Shown one piece after another: positions 1-6,942 of a stretch of DNA of 22,875 nt. The stretch's first letter is position 1, and each line of letters starts with the position of its first letter. Both the position numbers and the translations under genes were made by a program. Below the pieces are notes generated by a model. That model ran no database searches. It had not been told where the DNA came from and worked only from the letters and a program-made list of their open reading frames with translations. Origin of the DNA: Verrucomicrobia bacterium UBA673 (GTDB taxonomy: Bacteria; Verrucomicrobiota; Verrucomicrobiia; Limisphaerales; UBA1096); assembly GCA_002299785.1 (NCBI GenBank), contig DBNL01000135.1, positions 1 through 22,875 of the forward strand. Reading direction: 5' to 3'.

Positions 1-62
1 TCGAGTCCCGTCGGTCACCCCATCCCTTCTTTTCCAATCCGCTAGCCTCTTAGTCGCCGACC

Positions 63-923
63 ATGTCCAGCTCCGATCCAGTCGCATTCTTGAATGGTGA
101 TTTTTTTCTGACGTCGATGGCCCAAATACCGGCGGGCGACCGCGGTTTTCTTTATGGCGACGGGTTGTACGAGACGATTCGTGTTCATGACGCTCGGCCG
201 TTTCTTTGGGAGTGGCATATGATGCGGTTCACGGATGGCGCGGTGTCACTTGGCATTACCCAGCCACAAACCACTGAATCGCTGCTCGGCAACGTTAATG
301 AGTTGATCCGTCGAAACAGCATGAGTGAGAGTGTTATCCGTATCGCGCTTTCGCGCGGCGTTGGCGAGCGTGGCTACGGCGTAACCGGCGAGGAGCAACC
401 GACTCTGCTCATCACACAGCATTCTCCGCCGACCACTCCAGCCAAGCCGCTTTCATTGGTAAACACCTCGGCAAGAGTTGCCATTGGCGACCCCTTGGCC
501 AAGGTGAAATCGGCGAACAAACTTGGCTCCATTCTGGCCAAGCGCGATGCCGTCGACCAAGGCGCTGACGATGGGTTAATCCTCAACTCCGACGGCAACG
601 TCACCGAGACATCCTCAGCGAACTTGTTTTGGATGGAGGGCGGCACGCTTCACACGCCGCCGGTGTCAGATTCTGTTTTGCCGGGAGTCACTCGGCGACT
701 GGTGATCGAATTGGCATCCGCTCTTGGTCAAACGGTGCGCGAAGAGTCGGTTGCCTCCGACCGCCTGCAACAAGCCGATGCCGTCTTCGTCACTTCGGCG
801 GCGACTGGGGTTATCGCGGTTGGCCAAGTGAACGGCTGTGCGATTGGCACACACCCTCTCGTTTACCAATTGCAGAACGCCTACGATGCTGAGTTGGCAC
901 AGCACGCTGCGGTCGGTGACTGA
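63..923 (+). CDS. PLP-dependent class IV aminotransferase, 4-amino-4-deoxychorismate lyase-like (PabC/IlvE fold)
   Basis: A 286-residue fold-type IV PLP enzyme. The N-terminal block DRGFLYGDGLYETIRVHDAR is the family signature. K149 (in VKSANKLGS) fits the PLP Schiff-base lysine, and E182 (in GNVTETSSANLFW) the conserved glutamate facing the cofactor. The C-terminal LPGVTRRLVIELA block is also typical. Family members include 4-amino-4-deoxychorismate lyase (p-aminobenzoate for folate), branched-chain aminotransferase and D-amino acid aminotransferase. The length and motifs fit PabC best, but I cannot separate these activities by eye. The ATG at 63 has no visible Shine-Dalgarno. The gene stands alone on the + strand and converges on accD with only 7 bp between the stops. 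Bases 1-62 hold no recognisable gene end. The fold is certain; the substrate is not. Confidence 0.85.
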   Translation: MSSSDPVAFLNGDFFLTSMAQIPAGDRGFLYGDGLYETIRVHDARPFLWEWHMMRFTDGAVSLGITQPQTTESLLGNVNELIRRNSMSESVIRIALSRGVGERGYGVTGEEQPTLLITQHSPPTTPAKPLSLVNTSARVAIGDPLAKVKSANKLGSILAKRDAVDQGADDGLILNSDGNVTETSSANLFWMEGGTLHTPPVSDSVLPGVTRRLVIELASALGQTVREESVASDRLQQADAVFVTSAATGVIAVGQVNGCAIGTHPLVYQLQNAYDAELAQHAAVGD

Positions 924-930
924 GCGTCGC

Positions 931-1902
931 TCAAGAAGCTTTTTTGCGTGGGCCGCGCTTGGGCTTCGGCTTGTTTATGCCGGCGCTGAGATAGTCGAGG
1001 TAATTAATCAGCGACTCTCGCATTTGGTTGCGCGTCACAATCGCGTCGATCATACCGCGATCGAGCAGAAACTCGGTGGTCTGGAAGCCCGGCGGTAACT
1101 CCGCCTGTGTTGTATCCTTGATAACTCGCGGTCCGGCAAAGCCGATCATCGCCCCTGGCTCGGCGACAATCAGATCCCCAACGCTGGCGTAGCTTGCCAT
1201 CACGCCAGCGGTGGTCGGGTGAGTGAGCACGCTAATGTATGGCAGCCCAGCCTCGGAATGGTAAGCCAAAGCGCCGCAAGTCTTGGCCATTTGCATCAAG
1301 CTGAACATCCCCTCGTACATTCGGGCTCCGCCGCTAGCGGAAACAATAATCACCGACAGTTTTTCCCTGGTGCCGACCTCAATCAAACGAGTGAGTTTTT
1401 CGCCGACAACCGACCCCATCGAGCCGCCGAGGAATGAAAAGTTCATGATACCCAACGCAACCTTGTGCGGCCCCATCTTGCAGAGACCGGTGATGACCGC
1501 GTCGTTTTCACCGGTGCTTTTTTTATAACGCTCCAGCTTGGACGGGTACGACGCCACACCGGTGAACTTGAGAACATCCACGCTGCTCAATCCAGCGTCC
1601 ATCTCCTTGAACGACTTTTCGTCCACGAGCGAAGCCAGCCGCGCCCGCGCCGCGATCGGGAAATGATAACCACACGATGGACAGGTCTTGAGATTCTCCT
1701 CAAGGTCCTTGTCGTAAATCAGCTCCGAGCACTTGCCGCACTTTGTCCACAACCCCTTGGGGATATTTTTTTTGCGGGACGCCACTTCTCCGAACTTCAT
1801 TCTACCGGAACCGCTTCCAGGCTCGATGCCGGCCGGGATGGACTGGGCGTCCACCGTCTCAAGTTGCGGGGTAGTCTTTGAAAAATCAGATAAATCAGAC
1901 AT
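931..1902 (-). CDS. accD: acetyl-CoA carboxylase carboxyltransferase subunit beta
   Basis: A 323-residue protein that transfers carboxyl from biotin-BCCP to acetyl-CoA to make malonyl-CoA, the committing step of fatty acid synthesis, as a cytoplasmic complex with AccA. An N-terminal zinc ribbon (C55, C58, C74, C77 within WTKCGKC and TCPSCGYH) is followed by the crotonase-like carboxyltransferase domain with SASGGARMYEGM and GFAGPRVI. The family usually begins about 25 residues before the zinc ribbon. Here there are about 54 residues before it, so either a short N-terminal extension exists or the ATG at residue 35 (MKFGEV) is the true start. comF lies 12 bp upstream on the same strand, and glgB before that, suggesting co-transcription. 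accA is not in the window. Confidence 0.96.
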   Translation of the reverse strand: MSDLSDFSKTTPQLETVDAQSIPAGIEPGSGSGRMKFGEVASRKKNIPKGLWTKCGKCSELIYDKDLEENLKTCPSCGYHFPIAARARLASLVDEKSFKEMDAGLSSVDVLKFTGVASYPSKLERYKKSTGENDAVITGLCKMGPHKVALGIMNFSFLGGSMGSVVGEKLTRLIEVGTREKLSVIIVSASGGARMYEGMFSLMQMAKTCGALAYHSEAGLPYISVLTHPTTAGVMASYASVGDLIVAEPGAMIGFAGPRVIKDTTQAELPPGFQTTEFLLDRGMIDAIVTRNQMRESLINYLDYLSAGINKPKPKRGPRKKAS

Positions 1903-1914
1903 ATAGAGTCAGTG

Positions 1915-2682
1915 TCATGGCGAACCAAGGCCACGGGCAAGGGTCCACACACACACCTCTGCAGCACCCGCTTTTTTGCAAGCACGCGCGCAGTCGCTCG
2001 TGGTGGCTCCGGTCGTCAAAACATCATCGACAAGCACAACACGCTTGCCGTTCAAATTCACTTTATCCTGCTCGAAGGCCCCGCGCATGTTGGCTAGGCG
2101 CTCGCCTCGTGAAAGCAGTGTTTGGGTTTGGGTCACTCGGGTGCGTTTTACCGCACGGTTCTCCAACTTCAAACCAGTCACCCTGCTCAGGTTTCTGCAC
2201 AATTGCTCGGCTTGATTGAATCCCCGCTCGCGCAACCGTACCGGATGAAGTGGCACCGGCACAAGGCAATCGCCACTCCAATCGCGGATTTGTTCTACCG
2301 CGCCATCTCTGAACAGTCGGTCGAACAGCGGCTCCAACCAGAGCGCCTGCTGATATTTGAAACGGTGAATTGCATCGAGCATCTCCGCGTTGGCCTGCAT
2401 CACGGCGCGCGCGAATTCGAAACGCAACGCTGTCTCGACACAGTTCGTGCACTCAAAATTGCCGCTGATCTCCCCCGGAAACAGCTGGCCACACCGCCGA
2501 CAAAACGGCGGTTCAACCGGCTTAAGCTTGGCCAAACAACCGTCGCCGATATAACCGTCCCCTGGCTTGGCCGACTCGTCGCGGCACAACTGGCAAAACT
2601 CGGGAAAAACTAAACCCCATCCGCCCTTGCCCAAGCCAGCCAGCGTTGCATTCCATAGGTTCACCGACGCAGCCTGTCGCAA
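1915..2682 (-). CDS. comF: ComF family phosphoribosyltransferase-like protein
   Basis: A 255-residue ComF-family protein. The N-terminal half has a cysteine-rich zinc-binding region (C30, C33, C49, C61, C64, C78, C81), and the C-terminal half a type I phosphoribosyltransferase fold with the PRPP-binding block VVLVDDVLTTGATTSD from about residue 215. ComF proteins are needed for DNA uptake in several naturally transformable bacteria, but they are widespread in non-competent species and their biochemistry is unsettled, so competence cannot be inferred from this gene alone. The reading frame opens with TTG at 2682. A GTG at residue 7 is an alternative, and no ATG is suitably placed. glgB ends 8 bp upstream and accD begins 12 bp downstream, so the three probably share a transcript. 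Confidence 0.9.
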   Translation of the reverse strand: MRQAASVNLWNATLAGLGKGGWGLVFPEFCQLCRDESAKPGDGYIGDGCLAKLKPVEPPFCRRCGQLFPGEISGNFECTNCVETALRFEFARAVMQANAEMLDAIHRFKYQQALWLEPLFDRLFRDGAVEQIRDWSGDCLVPVPLHPVRLRERGFNQAEQLCRNLSRVTGLKLENRAVKRTRVTQTQTLLSRGERLANMRGAFEQDKVNLNGKRVVLVDDVLTTGATTSDCARACKKAGAAEVCVWTLARGLGSP

Positions 2683-2690
2683 CTACCCCA

Positions 2691-4625
2691 TCACTGCAAC
2701 GGCAAATTGGTCAGGCCAAAAATGACAATACCCAGTGGCGGCAACTCGATGACCAGCGACTGCTCAAAACCATCCGCCGGTTGCCTCACCGTTTCGCGAC
2801 TACCGTCGTTGCCAAGGTTGGTCCCACCATACGCTGCGGCATCGCTGTTGAGCAACTCCTCCCACCGACCCGTCGCAGGCACGCCGACGCGATAGCCGTT
2901 TCGCGGAACCGGCGTGAAGTTGATGACGATCAGTAGCACCACCGTACCGGACTTGTCACGGCGCAAGAATGACAGCACGGTGGTGTTACGGTCGTTACAG
3001 TTCACCCACTCAAAACCGGCCTCGACAAAATCAGCATTCCACAACGCAGGCTCGCTCCGATACAATCGGTTGAGGTCGCGCACCCACGACTGGACACCCC
3101 GTCCCGGCGAGTCGTCATCAGCCAACTGCCAGTTGATTTGTCGATCTTCGTTCCACTCCTCCGCTTGGCCAAGCTCGCCGCCCATAAATAGCAACTGTTT
3201 GCCTGGAAATGTCCACTGGTAGCCCAGCAGCAAGCGGAGATTGGCCATCCGCTGCCAGTCGTCTCCGGGCATTTTAGCGAGCAGCGACCCTTTCAAATGT
3301 ACCACCTCGTCGTGCGAGAGCGGCAGTACAAAATTCTCACCGTAATGGTAAGTCATCGCAAAGGTGATCTTGTCAAAACAGCATTTGCGATGAATCGGTT
3401 CCTCAGATAAAAATTCCAAGTTGTCGTGCATCCAGCCCATGTTCCACTTGAACGAAAAACCCAGTCCACCGTCAACCGGGGGACGAGACACCTTGGGCCA
3501 AGCGGTCGATTCTTCGGCTATGGTGACCACGCCGGGATGCCGCGTCAAAATATGATGATTGATGTGTCTCAAAAATGAAATTGCCTCCAGGTTTTCCCTG
3601 CCACCGTGCTCGTTGGGCAGCCATTCGCCCGCTTTCCGCGAGTAATCCAGGTAGAGCATCGAAGCAACAGCATCCACCCTCAGGCCATCGATGTGAAAGC
3701 GATCACACCAATACAAAGCGTTTGCGGTGAGAAAATTGCGAACCTCAGACCGGCCAAAATTAAAAACGAGAGTCCCCCAGTCAGGATGCTCCCCTCGGCG
3801 CGAGTCGGCGTGCTCGTAGAGCGCCGTGCCGTCGAACTGCGCCAGCGCAAAGTCGTCCCTCGGGAAGTGCGCCGGCACCCAGTCAAGAATCACGCCGATG
3901 CCCGCCGCGTGCAGCGCATCAACCAATGCCGCAAAATCATCCGGGGTTCCGTACCGGCTTGTCGGCGCGTAAAAACCCGTAACCTGATAACCCCATGACG
4001 GATAGTAGGCGTGCTCAGCCACCGGCATAAACTCGACGTGCGTAAAACCTATCTCCCGCACGTAGTCTACCAGTTCGTCAGCAAGTTCGCAGTACGAGTA
4101 TGACTCAGCGTCGTTATGCTTGCGCCACGAGCCAAGATGCACTTCATAAATGCTCATCGGCAACTCAAGCGCATTTTGTTTTGCACGCTGCTCGAGCCAC
4201 GCTTGGTCACTCCAAGAAAAATGGCTCGTGTCCCAGACGATCGCCGCGCTCTTAGGCGCCTTCTCAAAGAAGCGCCCCATCGGGTCGGTTTTCAGCAGCA
4301 GCCGGTCCTGCGCGTTGATCAACTCGAACTTGTAATGAGCCCCCTGCGTTACCCCCGGCACGAACACCTCCCACACACCCGAGTCACCCAAACGTCGCAT
4401 CTCGTGCCGCCGACCGTCCCAGTCGTTGAAGTCGCCGACCACACTCAATCGCTTGGCGTTCGGCGCCCAAACGGCAAACGCCGTGCCAAGGACGCCTTCG
4501 ACCTCGCGAAGCTGCGCCCCCAGCTTGTCGTAAAGCCTCAATTCATTCCCCTCGCCGATCAGGTGCAGTTCGGCGTCGGAAAGTGTCGAGGCAGGTTGTT
4601 GGTCATTCGAGCGCACGGCGTCCAT
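2691..4625 (-). CDS. glgB: 1,4-alpha-glucan branching enzyme
   Basis: A GH13 branching enzyme that creates alpha-1,6 branches in glycogen. From the ATG at 4625 it has 644 residues: a short N-terminal segment, a CBM48/isoamylase-N domain (about 40-125, FAVWAPNAKRLSVVGDFNDW), the TIM barrel with nucleophile D318 (HIDGLRVDAV), acid/base E371 (VTIAEES) and D439 (LSHDEVVH), and a C-terminal beta domain. EFMPVAEHAYYPSWGYQVTG is the branching-enzyme signature. The frame stays open to 4850, but that extension overlaps the divergent adenosyltransferase gene and lacks family similarity, so the internal ATG was chosen. This length matches GlgBs without the second N-terminal module of the 728-residue E. 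coli enzyme. It is first in a probable glgB-comF-accD transcript. No glgA, glgC or glgP is present. Confidence 0.95.
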   Translation of the reverse strand: MDAVRSNDQQPASTLSDAELHLIGEGNELRLYDKLGAQLREVEGVLGTAFAVWAPNAKRLSVVGDFNDWDGRRHEMRRLGDSGVWEVFVPGVTQGAHYKFELINAQDRLLLKTDPMGRFFEKAPKSAAIVWDTSHFSWSDQAWLEQRAKQNALELPMSIYEVHLGSWRKHNDAESYSYCELADELVDYVREIGFTHVEFMPVAEHAYYPSWGYQVTGFYAPTSRYGTPDDFAALVDALHAAGIGVILDWVPAHFPRDDFALAQFDGTALYEHADSRRGEHPDWGTLVFNFGRSEVRNFLTANALYWCDRFHIDGLRVDAVASMLYLDYSRKAGEWLPNEHGGRENLEAISFLRHINHHILTRHPGVVTIAEESTAWPKVSRPPVDGGLGFSFKWNMGWMHDNLEFLSEEPIHRKCCFDKITFAMTYHYGENFVLPLSHDEVVHLKGSLLAKMPGDDWQRMANLRLLLGYQWTFPGKQLLFMGGELGQAEEWNEDRQINWQLADDDSPGRGVQSWVRDLNRLYRSEPALWNADFVEAGFEWVNCNDRNTTVLSFLRRDKSGTVVLLIVINFTPVPRNGYRVGVPATGRWEELLNSDAAAYGGTNLGNDGSRETVRQPADGFEQSLVIELPPLGIVIFGLTNLPLQ

Positions 4626-4716
4626 GCTGTTGATATCACCCCACCGCTGGCAAGGCTTGAAATGAACTTTCGCATTTACCCCGCATGGCAAAGCGGCAAC
4701 ACTCGCTTGCTCTTCA
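4626..4716. promoter_or_regulatory. divergent intergenic region glgB / pduO
   Basis: This 91-bp gap separates the two divergent starts (glgB ATG at 4625, adenosyltransferase ATG at 4717) and must hold promoters for both unless transcripts start farther away. I see no convincing -35/-10 pair, no cobalamin riboswitch fold and no operator-like repeat. Upstream of glgB, GGTGGGGTGA sits about 10-19 bases before the ATG, too far to be a normal ribosome binding site. Confidence 0.4.
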
Positions 4717-5259
4717 ATGAGCATCACGACCAAAACAGGCGATGACGGTGAGACAGGCCTGCTGTTTTCGCGGCGAACTGGCAAGGACAGCCCTCGAATT
4801 GCTGCCTGCGGCGATGTCGATGAGCTCAACGCCGCAATCGGCTTGACCAAGGCTCATCTGCAAAATACCGAATTTGCTGAAAAACTAACCACCATCCAAC
4901 AGGCACTGATCGCCCTCATGGGAGAATTGGCCACATTGCCGGAGGATGCCGGGCAATATGCCAAGGCCCAGTTTAATAAATTAACCGCCGCCGATACAGC
5001 TAAGCTGGACGAACTAATCAGTAACCTTGAGGGAGGTGGACTGAGTTTCAAGGGCTGGGCGCTGCCCGGCGAGTCGGTGCCATCGGCTCACCTGGACTTC
5101 ACCCGAACCGTCTGCCGCCGCGCTGAGCGTAGAGTTGTGACCGTGTTGAGGATAGGGGGGTTGGCCGACTCGCAGGCAGTCGTGTACCTAAACCGCCTCT
5201 CCGACCTACTGTGGCTCATGGCTCGGGCGGTTGCCCAAACACCCCCAACGAACAACTGA
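4717..5259 (+). CDS. pduO: PduO-type ATP:cob(I)alamin adenosyltransferase
   Basis: A 180-residue enzyme that transfers the adenosyl group of ATP to cob(I)alamin to form coenzyme B12. The N-terminal ATP-binding block TKTGDDGETGLLFSRR, the VDELNAAIGL segment, the RTVCRRAERRVV helix and the C-terminal LNRLSDLLWLMAR block are all hallmarks of the PduO/MMAB family (also called CobO-like in some annotations, though true CobO/BtuR is an unrelated P-loop enzyme). The length is normal for a single-domain member. No other cobalamin gene or B12-dependent enzyme is in the window, so it probably serves salvage or a distant mutase. It starts divergently from glgB and is followed by a long gene-poor gap. 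Confidence 0.93.
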   Translation: MSITTKTGDDGETGLLFSRRTGKDSPRIAACGDVDELNAAIGLTKAHLQNTEFAEKLTTIQQALIALMGELATLPEDAGQYAKAQFNKLTAADTAKLDELISNLEGGGLSFKGWALPGESVPSAHLDFTRTVCRRAERRVVTVLRIGGLADSQAVVYLNRLSDLLWLMARAVAQTPPTNN

Positions 5260-5625
5260 CATAGCCCGGCTTCCTCAGGAGAGAAGTAAAAAGGGACGAG
5301 TAAAGGACTGCCAAAAACTTCTATTTTTTGTTTTAAAAGCTGAAATTTAGGTAATTCAATTGTCCTAACGTACGTCACATGACAAGTGATATCATCTCCG
5401 ATAAAACCCTCCTCCGTATAGGTGCTTTCTTTGTCGGAATAATTCTTTGTCGGGACAACCGACGAGCAAGTTGCCATTCACCTGGGTCAGAATACGGTTG
5501 AAGACGACAGCGATCATTTGCCTCGACCATTTATCGTTCGCTAGCGTTTTCTCCGCGATTATTTAAGGTTATAATTGCTCCTCGGTTTTTTGCGCGTTGG
5601 CGCCGGTGTTGCACAGATGCACCTC
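5260..5625. other. gene-poor spacer, AT-rich
   Basis: No supportable gene was seen. The stretch 5280-5460 is visibly AT-richer than the flanking genes. A weak imperfect hairpin (CTTCCTC/GAGAGAAG, 5270-5286) just after the pduO stop lacks a T-run and is a poor terminator. A direct repeat TTTGTCGG occurs at about 5429 and 5447. A reverse reading frame (5088-5477) exists, but about half of it lies antisense to pduO and it has no recognisable domain. Confidence 0.5.
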
Positions 5626-5974
5626 TTAGCCTTTCGGTACAACGATCTTGAGCGTCGCGAGCAGATCGATGCCACTGCCTCCCTTGGCATAGATCCTTGC
5701 ACCAGCCCGCAGTTTTAAATCCCGGCAGGTGCCCGGGCTGAACAGGTAACTGCGCGGGCCGCGAACTCTCAGCTCCAAGCTGCCTCCCACTCTCCATGCG
5801 CCGGGATCGAACGTCATCTAGTCGCTCAAGACCTTGCCGTTAAACTTGCACAAACCTAACGTTGACACCGGGCATGCCCGGCACCGGCTTCCCGAAAAAA
5901 GTCTGCGCTCGCCCCGTGCTGCCGTCGATTGCCAGCAGAAAAAACAGGATCAAACTATACCTCCGGAACGCCAT
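5626..5974 (-). pseudogene. decayed gene for a small secreted protein
   Basis: On the - strand an ATG at 5974 opens a frame starting MAFRRYSLILFFLLAIDGS, followed by GRAQTFFGKPVPGMPG. This is a convincing Sec signal peptide with a probable cleavage after RAQ. The frame stops after 44 codons. A neighbouring frame continues at once with GLCKFNGKVLSD, then an in-frame TAG (5818-5820), then MTFDPGAWRVGGSLELRVRG and on to LLATLKIVVPKG with TAA at 5626-5628. Read together they make one protein of about 115 residues broken by one frameshift and one nonsense codon. I do not recognise the family. Alternatives are two separate small genes (44 and 63 codons) or a sequencing error; two independent lesions make plain error less likely. 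Being adjacent and divergent to panC, it would share the repeat-bearing intergenic region. Confidence 0.5.
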
Positions 5975-5978
5975 TTCG

Positions 5979-6066
5979 TTGCACAGGACAGCCTGCGACT
6001 ATAAAAAGAACGGCCTTTGCATGACAACTGTCATTATGACATTTGCTACTTTAGATTAAATCGAGC
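5979..6066. promoter_or_regulatory. panC upstream region with ATGACA/TGTCAT operator-like inverted repeats
   Basis: Three half-sites stand in alternating orientation: ATGACA-AC-TGTCAT (6021-6034, perfect inverted repeat) overlaps TGTCAT-T-ATGACA (6029-6041, perfect inverted repeat). Such overlapping dyads are typical of a dimeric repressor or activator site. A possible + strand promoter, TTGCAC (5979-5984) and TATAAA (6000-6005) with a short 15-bp spacer, lies just upstream, so a bound protein at 6021-6041 could block it. The regulator is unknown. The same site sits upstream of the decayed gene on the - strand. Confidence 0.45.
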
Positions 6067-6921
6067 TTGAAACTACATCGCACATCTGGCGGCGTCCTCT
6101 GCGAAATCGGCATTTACCGCGATCCGTGCAAATTGGTCGTGCTGGTACCGACGATGGGCAACCTGCACGAGGGTCATCTGAGTCTGATTCGCCGCGCCCG
6201 CAAAATCGCCAGTGCCAAGGGCACGGTGGTCGTCAGTATTTTCGTAAACAAAACCCAGTTCGGGCCGAACGAGGATTTCGACAGCTACCCCCGCACCCTC
6301 GAGCGCGACATGGTGCTTTGCCGCGAAGCCGGCGTGGACATCCTGTTCGCGCCAAGAGACAAGACGATCTACGCCGCCGGGCACAGTACGTTCGTTGTCG
6401 AGTCGCGCTTGGCCAATCGGATGGAGGGGGCATCGCGACCAACGCACTTCCGCGGCGTGACAACAGTCGTGGCCAAGCTGTTCAACTTGGTGCAACCGAA
6501 TGTGGCTGTATTCGGAGCGAAGGACTGGCAGCAAGCCGCTGTAATCCGGCAAATGACCGACGACTTGATCTTCCCCGTTAGCATTGTCGTCGCCCCGACA
6601 GTTCGGGAGAAGGACGGCTTGGCTATGAGTTCGCGAAACGCCCATCTCTCTCCTGCCGAGCGCAAACAGGCAACGGTGCTCCGCGAGGTCATCCGTGTCG
6701 CCCGGGCATTCGTGAAAAAGGCAACCACCCCACTGCCCTCTGCAGCGCTGCACCGCAAGCTGGCGCGGCTCGTCGGCGAACAGAGCTTGGCCAAGCTGGA
6801 CTATATCGAGTTCTTTGACTCCAAGTCGCTCGAACCGGCCAAGCGCGTAAGTCGAGGCACTCATATTGCTTTGGCTGTCTCCTTCGGTACAACACGGCTT
6901 ATTGACAACGGTCGGTTGTGA
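6067..6921 (+). CDS. panC: pantothenate synthetase (pantoate--beta-alanine ligase)
   Basis: A 284-residue cytoplasmic enzyme that condenses pantoate and beta-alanine using ATP, the last step to pantothenate (CoA precursor). The nucleotidyltransferase motifs are clear: VPTMGNLHEGHLSLIRRA with HEGH at 34-37, FGAKDWQQAAVIRQM, and DGLAMSSRNAHLS in the KMSKS position. The only suitable start is TTG at 6067: an in-frame TAG lies at 6052-6054 and no ATG or GTG intervenes, and this start puts VPTMG at residue 28, close to its place in E. coli PanC. The first 20 residues (KLHRTSGGVLCEIGIYRDP) look less like the usual helix. panB and panD are absent. nadB follows after 21 bp, so the two cofactor genes probably share a transcript. 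Confidence 0.95.
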   Translation: MKLHRTSGGVLCEIGIYRDPCKLVVLVPTMGNLHEGHLSLIRRARKIASAKGTVVVSIFVNKTQFGPNEDFDSYPRTLERDMVLCREAGVDILFAPRDKTIYAAGHSTFVVESRLANRMEGASRPTHFRGVTTVVAKLFNLVQPNVAVFGAKDWQQAAVIRQMTDDLIFPVSIVVAPTVREKDGLAMSSRNAHLSPAERKQATVLREVIRVARAFVKKATTPLPSAALHRKLARLVGEQSLAKLDYIEFFDSKSLEPAKRVSRGTHIALAVSFGTTRLIDNGRL

Positions 6922-6942
6922 CAGAACACTTTTCCTCAACAG

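Noticed and set aside
924..960. possible bidirectional terminator (AAGAAGCTTTTTT) between pabC-like gene and accD
   Set aside because: The symmetric part is very short and falls inside the accD 3' coding end (Lys-Lys-Ala-Ser); it is not a convincing hairpin.
1936..2682. comF plus TTGGCCAA repeats read as evidence for natural competence with an uptake sequence
   Set aside because: ComF is widespread in non-competent bacteria and no other competence gene is present, so this is too speculative to claim.
4116..4745. 209-codon forward frame antisense to glgB
   Set aside because: Arg/Leu-rich shadow of the glgB 5' half with no family features; it also runs into the adenosyltransferase start.
4626..4850. 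75-codon N-terminal extension of glgB
   Set aside because: It overlaps the divergent pduO coding region and has no branching-enzyme similarity; the ATG at 4625 gives the normal length.
5088..5477. 129-codon reverse frame partly antisense to pduO
   Set aside because: About half of it is antisense to pduO, the rest is AT-rich with no domain or signal peptide.
6073..6939. 288-codon reverse frame antisense to panC
   Set aside because: It lies wholly opposite panC motifs and has no recognisable domain.
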